Below are positions 35,977 to 44,615 of a stretch of 64,000 bases of DNA, one piece after another (the stretch's first letter is position 1; each line of letters begins with the position of its first letter). The notes below the pieces were generated by a model that saw only the letters and a program-made list of their open reading frames with translations, was not told the origin of the DNA and searched no databases. The stretch spans positions 124,001 to 188,000 of the forward strand of contig NZ_JONP01000012.1 of the NCBI RefSeq assembly GCF_000711725.1, written 5' to 3'. The DNA comes from Roseomonas aerilata DSM 19363. GTDB lineage: Bacteria; Pseudomonadota; Alphaproteobacteria; Acetobacterales; Acetobacteraceae. The translations under genes were made by a program, and so were the position numbers.

Positions 35977-37782
35977 TCAGCCCCAGGGATCGACGTGGAA
36001 GTTCACGATCGAGGAGCTGTGGAGCGCCGCGTTCGCACTGGCCACGTCGTGCCCGTCCACGCTGATGCCGTCCACGTAGAGGTTGCGGTCGGTCGCCGCG
36101 GTGCCGCCATAGGCGTCGTTTATGAAGGCGACAGTGATGTTCGAGGGCGCGTTCGCGACGTTGAAGGTGAAGTCCTGCGTCGCCCCCGCGGCGTGGGAGG
36201 CGGTTACCGCACCGCTGCCCACCTGCCTCCCATCGGCGATCGCGACGAACTGCGCGTCGCCCTGCCAGGCATCCTCCGAGAGGTGCAGGGTGAAGCTGTG
36301 GCCGGCCTGGGCAGGCGCGTTGCCGGCCGGGGCGGGCGCGTCGCCAACCGTAGCCGTTGCGGTGCCCGCGCTGTTGAGGGCGGCGTTCACCGCGGTTTCC
36401 TTCCCGGCGTAGCTGATGCTGTCGAGATACAGGTTGCGGTCAGTGGAGTCCGTGCCTCCCCAGGCATCGTTCAGGAAGGTGATCCCCACCGTGTGCTGGC
36501 CTTCGGCAAGGCCGGAGATCACCACGTCATTGTGCTGGCCCGCGGCGTGGGAGGCGGTGGCAGTGCGGATACCACCGGACTGCTGGCCGTCGATCGTCAC
36601 GATGAACTGCGCGTCGCCCTGCCAGGCATCCTCCGAAACGTGGAGGACGAGGTCGCCCGGGCCGGCCACCGGCTGCGCCACGACCGGGGGCGGCGCCGTC
36701 ACGGGGGCGGGCGTGTTCGTGTCGGCGACAGGCACCGGGGCGGGTGCGAGCACCGGCGCGGGCGTCGTCACGGGGGCGGGATGGTCCGTGTCGGCCGCGG
36801 GCACAGGATCGGGCGTGACGACCGGCGCGGGGGCAGGTGTCGCGACCGGCGCAGGCGTGGCCTGGCCGCTATAGGGGTGCGACAGGTCCAGCAGGGGCGC
36901 CACCGCCAGCTTGATCGTGTTGAGGACATCCCCGACGCCGGAGACCACCTGGTTTGGAAGGCCGAAGACCGAATTGCCGGAGACATACGCCGGGGCGCCC
37001 GTATCGTTCAGCAGCAGCGAGGCGCTGGGCGAGACGAAGTGGTTGATGACGGTGTTGTCGGTGACGGAGATGCTGGAGCCCGCATAGGGGCCGTTCTCGC
37101 CGCCGAAGTGGATCATGCCCGGATTGTCGGAACGCGCGCCCTGCTGGATGACGTTGTTGGCGACGACCACCTTGCCGCCATCCGGCACGTCGATGGAGTA
37201 GCTGCCCGTACCATCGGTGCCCTCGGCGATTCGGCTGTTGGTGACGGTCGTCTCGTGCGCGCGGCTCTTGATCTCGTGACCGATGACCGCGTCGTGGAAG
37301 TAGCTGTTGTCGATGGTGAGCTTGGCGATCTCACCGACATAGAGGTTGTGGGTGCGGCCGTCACCGACGCCGTTGTGGTTGAACTCGCTGCTCCTGATCG
37401 TAATCGTGCCGTCCGACACCGGGTTGGCGAGTAGGCCGTTCTGGTTATTCTCGAAGAGCGAGTCCTCGATCGTCAGGTTCCCGCCCTGGTAGCGGATACC
37501 GGCGCCGTTGCCATCCGCGACCGTGGCGCCCGAGAAAGCAAGGTCCTTGATCGTCACGTCGGTGTTGGTGATCAGAATGCCCTTCCCGTTCGGGATGTTC
37601 CCGCTGGCGTTGAGGTGTGCCAGTCCGCCGACCCCTTCGATGGTGATCTTCGTGTTCACGGAAGCGAAGTCGTTCGTATAGGTGCCAGCCTGGACGGCAA
37701 CGACGTCGCCGTCGCGCGAGGCCGCGATGGCGGATGCGATGGTCGAGAACTGCTGGCCTGCGCCGACCGAGAGGGTGCTCAT
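35977..37782 (-). CDS. Right-handed beta-helix protein with two CBM60-like modules
   Basis: A 601-residue protein. Residues about 1-300 form a parallel beta-helix (GDVVAVQAGTYTND, then repeats such as GNLTIEDSLFENNQNGLL); a Pro/Ala/Thr/Val-rich linker follows, then two homologous modules of about 100 residues, each with SEDAWQGDAQF and TDRNLY, matching the calcium-dependent CBM60 carbohydrate binders. A 33-base perfect DNA repeat (36247-36279 and 36604-36636) marks their recent duplication. There is no signal peptide, so type I secretion is possible. A polysaccharide lyase or adhesin role is inferred; no lyase site was identified. Confidence 0.8.
   Translation of the reverse strand: MSTLSVGAGQQFSTIASAIAASRDGDVVAVQAGTYTNDFASVNTKITIEGVGGLAHLNASGNIPNGKGILITNTDVTIKDLAFSGATVADGNGAGIRYQGGNLTIEDSLFENNQNGLLANPVSDGTITIRSSEFNHNGVGDGRTHNLYVGEIAKLTIDNSYFHDAVIGHEIKSRAHETTVTNSRIAEGTDGTGSYSIDVPDGGKVVVANNVIQQGARSDNPGMIHFGGENGPYAGSSISVTDNTVINHFVSPSASLLLNDTGAPAYVSGNSVFGLPNQVVSGVGDVLNTIKLAVAPLLDLSHPYSGQATPAPVATPAPAPVVTPDPVPAADTDHPAPVTTPAPVLAPAPVPVADTNTPAPVTAPPPVVAQPVAGPGDLVLHVSEDAWQGDAQFIVTIDGQQSGGIRTATASHAAGQHNDVVISGLAEGQHTVGITFLNDAWGGTDSTDRNLYLDSISYAGKETAVNAALNSAGTATATVGDAPAPAGNAPAQAGHSFTLHLSEDAWQGDAQFVAIADGRQVGSGAVTASHAAGATQDFTFNVANAPSNITVAFINDAYGGTAATDRNLYVDGISVDGHDVASANAALHSSSIVNFHVDPWG
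36247..36636. repeat. 33-bp direct repeat inside the beta-helix gene
   Basis: The same 33 bases occur at 36247-36279 and 36604-36636, 357 bases apart. They encode the SEDAWQGDAQF core of the two CBM60-like modules. Identity at DNA level suggests recent duplication or gene conversion. Confidence 0.85.
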
Positions 37783-38223
37783 TGCTGCTCTTCTTTCCCG
37801 TTGTTGCTGTCCGGCACGTCGCGTCGCTGAGTGAGCGCTCCGAACGGCGTGCGGCTGAGCGAAGCGCTATCAAAGGGGCCGGGCAGCACACAGGCATGAA
37901 ACCAAAACGGTTCCTGCTCGGACGATGAATTGCTGATCGCATCCTCTCAATTCCGTGAAGAGAAGGAAAAAAATCCTAGAACTGATCGGTTGATCATGTT
38001 ACGTCACAGTGCGACGTGCCCTGAAAGCACACTGTTAACTCATCACAATAGTGCCGGCTTCGTGAGTCCTGGCGCGCCTGGAGCACGGTCAGCGAAGGGC
38101 AGGGGCGGTGAGTGCGGCAACGCCGTTGCCCCTTCTCCGTTGGACCTGGATGATGCTTTCTCCCCCGGCTAACCGCTGCCCGGCGCCGTTCGGTTTCCTG
38201 CCGGCCGCCTGGGGGCGCTGCTG
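37783..38223. promoter_or_regulatory. AT-richer divergent intergenic region
   Basis: About 440 bases between the beta-helix gene and the MpaB-family gene; the part from 37915 to 38055 is clearly richer in A+T than the rest of the window. It holds the inverted repeat ACGTC-N7-GACGT (38001-38017) and an A7 tract near 37970. On the minus strand TTGAGA, 17 bases, CATCGT could drive the beta-helix gene. No gene is supported. Confidence 0.5.
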
Positions 38224-39138
38224 ATGCCTGCCGATTCCTTCGGTACCCTCGTCGCGAGGCCGCTCAAAGGGGCGATCGCCGCGCAGGTGGCAGCGCTGTT
38301 CAATGACCGGAAGCGCGGCGAGAAGCCGGTCATCCGGCAGCCAGACGGGCTCTTCGGTCCGGCCTCGGTTGCGTGGCGGGTGCATGGAGACGTCACGTCC
38401 ATGATGGTGGGCGGGGTGGCCTCGCTCCTTCTTCAGATGCTGCACCCAGCGGTGCTGGCGGGGGTTTGGGACCACTCCAACTTCCGGGCGGACATGCACG
38501 GGCGGCTGCGTCGCACGGCGCGGTTCATTGCCGTAACCACCTATGGCGCCCAGGCGGAGGCGGAGGCGGCTATTGCCAGGGTGAGGGGCATTCACGGCCA
38601 CATCCGGGGAACCCTGCCGGACGGTACGCCCTATGAGGCGAATGATCCGGCGCTGCTGGCCTGGGTGCATGTCACGGAAGCGGTCAGTTTCCTCGACGCC
38701 TGGATTCGCTACGCCGACCCGGCCATGCCGGCGGAGGACCAGGACAACTACTTCAAGGAGATGGCGCTGATAGGCCGGGCGCTGGGAGCCGATCCGGTGC
38801 CGCAGAGCCGTGCCGAGGCGATGGCGCTAATCACGGCAACCCGGCCTGTCCTGCGGAGCGACTTCCGGACGCGGGAGGTTGCCCGGCTCGTTCTCAGCCA
38901 GCCCGCGCCGAATCGGATGGCCGAGCCGTTGCAGCAATTAACTCTCCAGGCCGGGGTGGACCTGTTGCCGCCATGGGCGCGGCGTATGCACGGGCTCCCC
39001 GGCCCGGCGCTGAGCCGGCCGCTGGTGCGGGCGGGAACACTCGGGATCGCGCGGACGCTGCGCTGGGCCTTCCAGCGGGACGCGGCACCCGAGGGACGGT
39101 CTGCAGAGGCAGCGGCAAGGGGCGGCGGGGCGGACTGA
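38224..39138 (+). CDS. Oxygenase MpaB family protein (DUF2236)
   Basis: A 304-residue helical protein of the MpaB/DUF2236 family, related to the latex-clearing oxygenase Lcp. Features are LLLQMLHPAVLAGVWDHSNF, GRLRRTARFIAVTTYG and HGHIRGTLPDGTPYEANDPA; the conserved His and Arg residues probably bind haem b. Substrate unknown. The ATG at 38224 has only a weak G-rich ribosome site. The gene stands alone, convergent with glgX, with a perfect hairpin between them. Confidence 0.85.
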   Translation: MPADSFGTLVARPLKGAIAAQVAALFNDRKRGEKPVIRQPDGLFGPASVAWRVHGDVTSMMVGGVASLLLQMLHPAVLAGVWDHSNFRADMHGRLRRTARFIAVTTYGAQAEAEAAIARVRGIHGHIRGTLPDGTPYEANDPALLAWVHVTEAVSFLDAWIRYADPAMPAEDQDNYFKEMALIGRALGADPVPQSRAEAMALITATRPVLRSDFRTREVARLVLSQPAPNRMAEPLQQLTLQAGVDLLPPWARRMHGLPGPALSRPLVRAGTLGIARTLRWAFQRDAAPEGRSAEAAARGGGAD

Positions 39139-39186
39139 CGACGGCTTTTCTTCCTTTGTCTATCCGGTCCTGAGGCGGCTGAAGTT

Positions 39187-39215
39187 CCGTCGCGGTGGGA
39201 TTGCCACCGCGACGG
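39187..39215. terminator. Perfect 12-bp hairpin between convergent genes
   Basis: CCGTCGCGGTGG (39187-39198) pairs fully with CCACCGCGACGG (39204-39215) over the loop GATTG. It lies between the MpaB-family gene and glgX, which converge. No long T-run follows on either side, but stem strength suggests a bidirectional terminator. Confidence 0.65.
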
Positions 39216-39223
39216 CGGGTTGA

Positions 39224-41368
39224 TCAGGCGCTGGCGGGCGCCTCCTCCGGCATCAAGAGGAAGAGCAGCACGGAGCGGGCGGTGGTCTGATAGGCGTGCC
39301 CGACGTCGAAGCTCGGCTCCTCCGCCTCGTCCGGAAGGTTGCTGTCCACCAGCAGGGACCAGCACTTGCCGCCCGGCGACTCCGGCAGCGTGAAGTCCAC
39401 GACGTCGTGGTGGCCGTTGATGACCATCAGCAGCGTCGCGTCCTGGCCGCGCTTGCGGATGCCCGTGACCTGGGCCCGGCCGTCCATGAGCATACCGAAG
39501 CACTTCATGCTGGCATCCTCCCAGTCGCCCTGCTGCATCTCGGACCCGTTGGCGTTGATCCAGGTGACGTCCTTGACGCCCAGCTCCTCGTTGTACTCGC
39601 CGGTGAGGAATCGGGTGCGGCGGAGAATGGGGTACTTGTGGCGCAGCCCCGTCAGCTTCTGCGTAAAGCGGATGAGGGACTGGCCCTTCTCCTGGATGTC
39701 CCAGTTCAGCCAGCTGATCTCGCTGTCCTGGCAGTAGGCGTTGTTGTTGCCCTCCTGCGTGCGGCCAAACTCGTCCCCCGCCAGGATCATGGGCGTGCCC
39801 TGGGAGAGGATGAGCGTCGAGAGCATGTTGCGGATCTGGCGGGCGCGAAGCTCGTTGATCGCCTCGTCCTCCGTCTCCCCCTCGACGCCGCAGTTCCAGG
39901 AGCGGTTGTCGGAGTGGCCGTCCTTGTTGTCCTCGCCGTTCGCCTCGTTGTGCTTCTCGTTGTAGGTGACGGTGTCGTTGAGCGTGAAGCCGTCATGCGC
40001 GGTGATGAAGTTCACCGAGGCCCAGGCGCGGCGCCCGCTGTGGTTGAACTTGTCGCCGGAGGCGCAGAGGCGCGGGGCAAGGGCGGTGGCCGGGGCCTCG
40101 CCGCGCCAGAAGTCGCGCACGGTGTCGCGGAAGGTGTCATTCCACTCGGCCCAGCCCGCGGGGAAGCCGCCGACCTGGTAGCCGCCAGGGCCGCAATCCC
40201 AGGGCTCGGCGATGAGCTTCACCTGCTGTAGCACCGGATCCTGGCCGCAGACCTTGAGGAAGCCGCTCTGCTCGTCGAAGCCGTGCGGCTCGCGCGCGAG
40301 GATGGTGCCGAGGTCGAAGCGGAAGCCGTCGATATGCATCTCCTGCACCCAGTAGCGCAGGCTGTCCGCCACCATCTGGATGACGCGGGGGTGCGAGAGG
40401 TTCACCGTATTCCCGGTGCCGGTGTCGTTGATGTAGTAGCGCTTCTGGTCCGGCAGCAGGCGGTAGTAGCTGGCGTTGTCGATGCCCTTGAAGGAGAGCG
40501 TCGCGCCCTTCTCGTTGCCCTCGGCGGTGTGGTTGTACACCACGTCCAGGATCACCTCGAGGCCGGCGTCATGGAAGCGGGAGACCATCTCCTTGAACTC
40601 GCGCAGCGAGTTCGGCACGTCCGCGGCGTAGCGCGGGTCGGGCGCGAAGAAGCCGATGGTGTTGTAGCCCCAGTAGTTCACCAGGTTGCGGTTGAGCAGG
40701 AAGTCGTCGTTGATGAAGGTGTGGATCGGCAGCAGCTCCACCGAGGTCACGCCGAGCGACTTGATGTAGTCCACTACCGGCTTCTGCCCGAGGCCGGCAT
40801 AGGTGCCGCGCAGGTCCTGGCGAACCTTCGGGTGCAGGCGGGTGAAGCCCTTCACATGGGTTTCGTAAGTGATGGTGTGGTCCCAAGGCACCGACTGCCG
40901 CCCGGGCTCGCCCTGCCAGTCGAAGTTCGGGTCCACCACCACGCATTTCGGCATGAAGGCGGCGCTGTCGCGCTCGTCGAAGGTCAGATCGTCGCCGGTT
41001 TCCATCTTGTAGCCGAAGACGGAGGGATCCCAGGTCAGCTCGCCGGCATGGGCGCGGGCATAGGGGTCCAGGAGCAGCTTGTTGGGGTTGAAGCGATGGC
41101 CGGCCTCGGGCTCATAGGGACCGTGGACGCGGTAGCCGTAGAAGGTGCCGGGCGCCACGTCCGGCAGGTAGCCGTGGAAGATCTGGTTCGTGTATTCCGG
41201 CAACTCGACGCGATCGATCTCCTTGCCGCCGGTGCTGTCGAAGAGGCAAACCTCGACCTTCGTTGCGTTGGCGGTGAAGAGCGCGAAATTAGTGCCCTTG
41301 CCGTCCCAGCTGGCGCCCAGGGCGTTCGGCGTGCCCTCCTTGATGCGGGACTTGATGACCTCTGACAA
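39224..41368 (-). CDS. glgX: Glycogen debranching enzyme GlgX
   Basis: A 714-residue GH13 isoamylase-type enzyme. The N-terminal CBM48 region (GTPNALGASWDGKGTNFALF) leads into the barrel: VILDVVYNHTAEG, nucleophile Asp in HIDGFRFDLG, acid Glu in LIAEPWDCGPGGYQ and transition-state Asp in TAHDGFTLND. It removes short branches from phosphorylase-limited glycogen. The TTG at 41368 is proposed as start because GGAG lies six bases upstream and protein homology begins there; an in-frame extension upstream looks non-coding. No other glycogen gene is nearby. Confidence 0.92.
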   Translation of the reverse strand: MSEVIKSRIKEGTPNALGASWDGKGTNFALFTANATKVEVCLFDSTGGKEIDRVELPEYTNQIFHGYLPDVAPGTFYGYRVHGPYEPEAGHRFNPNKLLLDPYARAHAGELTWDPSVFGYKMETGDDLTFDERDSAAFMPKCVVVDPNFDWQGEPGRQSVPWDHTITYETHVKGFTRLHPKVRQDLRGTYAGLGQKPVVDYIKSLGVTSVELLPIHTFINDDFLLNRNLVNYWGYNTIGFFAPDPRYAADVPNSLREFKEMVSRFHDAGLEVILDVVYNHTAEGNEKGATLSFKGIDNASYYRLLPDQKRYYINDTGTGNTVNLSHPRVIQMVADSLRYWVQEMHIDGFRFDLGTILAREPHGFDEQSGFLKVCGQDPVLQQVKLIAEPWDCGPGGYQVGGFPAGWAEWNDTFRDTVRDFWRGEAPATALAPRLCASGDKFNHSGRRAWASVNFITAHDGFTLNDTVTYNEKHNEANGEDNKDGHSDNRSWNCGVEGETEDEAINELRARQIRNMLSTLILSQGTPMILAGDEFGRTQEGNNNAYCQDSEISWLNWDIQEKGQSLIRFTQKLTGLRHKYPILRRTRFLTGEYNEELGVKDVTWINANGSEMQQGDWEDASMKCFGMLMDGRAQVTGIRKRGQDATLLMVINGHHDVVDFTLPESPGGKCWSLLVDSNLPDEAEEPSFDVGHAYQTTARSVLLFLLMPEEAPASA

Positions 41369-41588
41369 AGGCGGCTCCGTTCGTAGCAGGGGACGGGGCG
41401 CCGGCCGGTCATCCGGCCAGCTCGCGCACGTCCGCGGGGTATCGAGCAGGGGCAACGGGACGGAGGGCGCTTGGTTCATGCGCCGTGTCGGGCCTACGGG
41501 GACGTGATCACAGGGCCGTGCCTGGCGATCGTGCTGCATCCCCGGCTGGCTGGGGCCGTTCCATTCAAGAGAACGACAGGGAGGTGTC

Positions 41589-42200
41589 ATGAAGGAGGAA
41601 AACGGGTTTCGTTATGGACCCCTTTCAGATCGCTGCGCGCATCTTTGCGTGGATATGCAGCGCCTCTTCGCCGAGCGGACGGATTGGCATGCGCCCTGGA
41701 TGATCAAGACGTTGCCCGTGGTGGAGCGGATCGCGGCCGCCCACCCGGAGCGAACCGTCTTCACCCGCTTCATCCCCGCGGATCGGCCGGGGGAGGGGGA
41801 GGGGACCTGGCGTCGCTACTATGAGCGATGGGACAGCGTGACGCTGGAGGCGCTGCCACCCGAAGCGGTGGAACTGCTGCCCGCCCTGGCGCGGCTGGTG
41901 CCGCCTGCGCAGGTGGTGGACAAGAAGGTCTATTCTCCTTGGCTGCAGCCGGAGCTGGAGGCACTGCTGAAGGAATGGGGCACCGACACGCTGATCGTGA
42001 CAGGCGCGGAAACGGATGTCTGCGTCCTGGCGGCGGTGCTCGGCGCGGTTGACCGCGGCTTCCGCGTGGTGGTGCCGACGGATGCGGTCTGCTCATCCTC
42101 CGACCGGACGCATGACGCGTTGCTGACCCTCTACCGCGAGCGCTTCGGTCAGCAGGTGGAGACGGTGCGGACAGAGGAGCTACTCGAGGCCTGGGTCTGA
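41589..42200 (+). CDS. Cysteine hydrolase of the isochorismatase family
   Basis: A 203-residue single-domain hydrolase with the Asp-Lys-Cys triad: CVDMQRLF (Asp22), VVDKKVYSPW and ETDVCVLAAV. Such enzymes hydrolyse amides or isochorismate-type ethers; nicotinamidase-like activity is one option. The substrate is unknown. GGGAGG lies close upstream. Its 3' end overlaps the 3' end of the opposite MarR gene by 21 bases. Confidence 0.88.
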   Translation: MKEENGFRYGPLSDRCAHLCVDMQRLFAERTDWHAPWMIKTLPVVERIAAAHPERTVFTRFIPADRPGEGEGTWRRYYERWDSVTLEALPPEAVELLPALARLVPPAQVVDKKVYSPWLQPELEALLKEWGTDTLIVTGAETDVCVLAAVLGAVDRGFRVVVPTDAVCSSSDRTHDALLTLYRERFGQQVETVRTEELLEAWV

Positions 42201-42680
42201 CGCCTCATCCTCCCGGCCGCGCAGGCTGGCGGCACGACGGTGCAGCTTGCCGAGGATAACGTCCAGCGCGCGCTGCTCTTCCACGGTCAGGGCCTCGGCC
42301 AGCGCGGCCTGGAGGGTGCGGGCGCGGGGAACGATCAGGCGGTAGAGCGCGAGACCCTTCGGCGCCAGCCGCAGGATATGGGCGCGCTGGTCCCCCGGGC
42401 GCGGGGTCCGGGCGACGAGCGACTTGGTGGCGAGGCGGATGGCCGCGCGGCTGACCTTCACGCGGTCCATCCCGCTGCGGACGATCACCTCCTGCGTGGA
42501 GAGCGGCTCGCCTTCGCCCAGGATGGCCATGACGCGCCACTCGGGAATGGAAAGGCCGAACTCGGCCTCGTAACGGTCGGCGAAGGCGCGGCTGACCGTC
42601 TCCCCCACGACCGAGAGCCGGTAGGGCAGGAACTCCGCGAGCCGCAGCGGAGCCGGGTCAGGGGGAGGGGAGCGCGGCAC
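42180..42680 (-). CDS. MarR-family regulator of the homogentisate operon
   Basis: A 166-residue winged-helix protein: EFGLSIPEWRVMAILGEGEP, recognition helix region GMDRVKVSRAAIRLATKSL, and wing RPGDQRAHILRLAPKG. It is divergent from the hydroxylase-hmgA operon and flanked by a palindrome, so repression relieved by an aromatic acid is likely. The GTG at 42680 is preferred because AAGGA lies seven bases before it; a TTG at 42704 is the longer option but falls in the operator. Confidence 0.9.
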   Translation of the reverse strand: MPRSPPPDPAPLRLAEFLPYRLSVVGETVSRAFADRYEAEFGLSIPEWRVMAILGEGEPLSTQEVIVRSGMDRVKVSRAAIRLATKSLVARTPRPGDQRAHILRLAPKGLALYRLIVPRARTLQAALAEALTVEEQRALDVILGKLHRRAASLRGREDEASDPGLE

Positions 42681-42694
42681 CGTGGAATCCTTGT

Positions 42695-42714
42695 ATCGTC
42701 TCAAATGAGATGAT
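42695..42714. promoter_or_regulatory. MarR-type operator palindrome
   Basis: The imperfect 20-base palindrome ATCGTCTCAAATGAGATGAT lies between the MarR start and the operon start. Its core TCTCA-AA-TGAGA is typical of MarR sites. Binding here would block both divergent promoters. Confidence 0.75.
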
Positions 42715-42770
42715 ATTTGCCCCTTTCAGGAGGGCCGCCAAGGCCGGGAAGAAGGGGAGGGTTGCGGACC

Positions 42771-44375
42771 ATGCACGTCGACTACCAGTCGCTCCGCTTC
42801 GAGTACCGGCGCTCCCCCGACCAATCCTCGCCGCAGGTCGCGCGGCACGCCGTTGTGGTGGTGGGCGCGGGGCCCGTGGGGTTGGCGACCGCGATCGACC
42901 TCGCGCAATCCGGCCTGCGTGTGCTGCTGCTGGATGATGACAGCAGCCTCTCCAACGGCTCCCGCGCGATCTGTTTCGCCAAGCGCACGCTCGAGATTTT
43001 CGACCGGCTGGGTTGCGGCGACGCAATGGTGGAGAAGGGCGTCACCTGGAACCGCGGGAGGGTCTTCCACCGCGACCACCCCGTCTACAACTTCGACTTG
43101 CTGCCCGAGGGCGGGCACGAGCGGCCAGCCTTCGTCAACCTGCAGCAATACTATGTGGAGGGCTTCCTGCTGGACCGCGCCCGGGCGCTGCCGGGCATCG
43201 AGATTCGCTGGCGCAACAAGGTCACCGCGGTCGAGTCGGGTGAGGAGGGCCTTGGCCTCCTGGTAGAGACGCCGGAGGGCGAGTACCGGATCCTCGCCGA
43301 TTACCTGATTGCCGCGGACGGCGCGCGCTCCCCGATCCGGCGGGCACTGGGTCTGGAGAGCAAGGGCCGCACCTTCCGCGACCGCTTCCTCATCGCCGAT
43401 GTCCGCATGAAGGCCGACTTCCCGGCGGAGCGCTGGTTTTGGTTCGATCCGCCCTTCCATCCAAACCAGTCCGTGCTGCTGCACAGCCAGCCAGATGGCG
43501 TGTGGCGCATCGACTTTCAGCTCGGCTGGGACGCGGACCCGGAGGCGGAGCGCGCGCCCGAACGGGTGATCCCCCGCGTGCGGGCCCTGCTGGGCGAGAA
43601 TGCCGAGTTCGAGCTCGAATGGGTGAGCGTCTACACCTTCTCCTGCCTCCGGATGGCACGATTCCGGCACGGCCGGGTGATCTTCGCGGGGGATGCGGCG
43701 CACGGTGTCTCGCCCTTTGGCGCGCGAGGCGCGAATAGCGGCGTGCAGGACGCGGAGAACATCGCCTGGAAGCTGGCGCTGGTGCTGAGGGGCGAGGCGC
43801 CCGAAACCCTGCTCGACAGCTACGACGACGAGCGCGTGGCGGCAGCGGATGAGAACATCCTCAATTCCACCCGCTCGACCGACTTCATCACGCCGAAGAA
43901 CGAGGCGAGCCGCGCCTTCCGGGACGCGACGCTGGACCTGGCACGGGATTGCGCCTTCGCCCGGCGACTGGTGAACAGCGGAAGGCTGTCGCTGCCGAGT
44001 ACCTACCGTGCGTCGCCGCTCAACACTCCGGACACGGACGATTTCGCGGGCGCGATGATGCCGGGCGCGCCGGCTCTGGATGCGCCGCTGATGCGGGGGG
44101 GCGCCTCGGACTGGCTGCTGCGGCGACTGGGCGGCGGCTTCGTGCTGCTGCATTTCGGCGAGGCATTGCCGCCCGCACCGGAGACCATGCCGGCGCTGCG
44201 CGTGGTGAACGTGACCGCCGAGGAGGATACGGAGGGTTTCGCAGCGCGCCGCTACGACGCGTTGCCCGGCACCACCTACCTCATCCGCCCGGACCAGCAT
44301 GTCTGCGCCCGCTGGCGGCGCTTCGACCCCGAGGCGGTTCGTGCGGCGCTCGACCGTGCGGTGGGGAGGGCGTGA
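42771..44375 (+). CDS. FAD-dependent aromatic hydroxylase (MhaA-like)
   Basis: A 534-residue class A flavin monooxygenase: VVVVGAGPVGLATAIDLAQS (FAD), ADYLIAADGARSPIRR (DG) and GRVIFAGDAAHGVSPFGARG (GD), then a C-terminal thioredoxin-like part. As first gene of the homogentisate operon it probably makes homogentisate by hydroxylating 3- or 4-hydroxyphenylacetate. The small gene behind it recalls the MhaA/MhaB pair of 3-hydroxyphenylacetate 6-hydroxylase; that link is inference. The start at 42771 follows a GGGGAGGG site. The next gene overlaps by one base. Confidence 0.85.
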   Translation: MHVDYQSLRFEYRRSPDQSSPQVARHAVVVVGAGPVGLATAIDLAQSGLRVLLLDDDSSLSNGSRAICFAKRTLEIFDRLGCGDAMVEKGVTWNRGRVFHRDHPVYNFDLLPEGGHERPAFVNLQQYYVEGFLLDRARALPGIEIRWRNKVTAVESGEEGLGLLVETPEGEYRILADYLIAADGARSPIRRALGLESKGRTFRDRFLIADVRMKADFPAERWFWFDPPFHPNQSVLLHSQPDGVWRIDFQLGWDADPEAERAPERVIPRVRALLGENAEFELEWVSVYTFSCLRMARFRHGRVIFAGDAAHGVSPFGARGANSGVQDAENIAWKLALVLRGEAPETLLDSYDDERVAAADENILNSTRSTDFITPKNEASRAFRDATLDLARDCAFARRLVNSGRLSLPSTYRASPLNTPDTDDFAGAMMPGAPALDAPLMRGGASDWLLRRLGGGFVLLHFGEALPPAPETMPALRVVNVTAEEDTEGFAARRYDALPGTTYLIRPDQHVCARWRRFDPEAVRAALDRAVGRA

Positions 44376-44602
44376 TGCTGAACACCGAGCCCAACATCGC
44401 CTCGCCCGATGATTTCTATGAGGCGCTGCTGTCCATCCACCAGGGTCTCTCGCCCGAGGGGAGTCGGCAGGTGGATGCGCGGCTGATCCTGCTGCTCTGC
44501 AACCATATCGGGGACCTCTCCGTGCTGCGCGAGGCCATGGCGCGGGCGCGGCGGGGGATCGAGCCTGATGGCATCGACAATACGATTGCCGCCCGCGCCT
44601 AG
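44375..44602 (+). CDS. DUF2783-like small partner of the hydroxylase
   Basis: A 75-residue helical protein (SPDDFYEALLSIHQGLSPEG, RLILLLCNHIGDLSVLREAM) that resembles DUF2783. Its ATG overlaps the hydroxylase stop (TGATG), so the two are made together. In Pseudomonas a small coupling protein (MhaB) is needed beside the flavoprotein MhaA; this gene has the right size and position for that role. The homology to MhaB is not verified here. Confidence 0.7.
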   Translation: MLNTEPNIASPDDFYEALLSIHQGLSPEGSRQVDARLILLLCNHIGDLSVLREAMARARRGIEPDGIDNTIAARA

Positions 44603-44615
44603 GAGAGGATTTGCC

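Noticed and set aside
36247-36636. CRISPR-like or mobile repeat
   Set aside because: Only two copies, in frame, and encoding homologous domain cores; it is gene-internal duplication.
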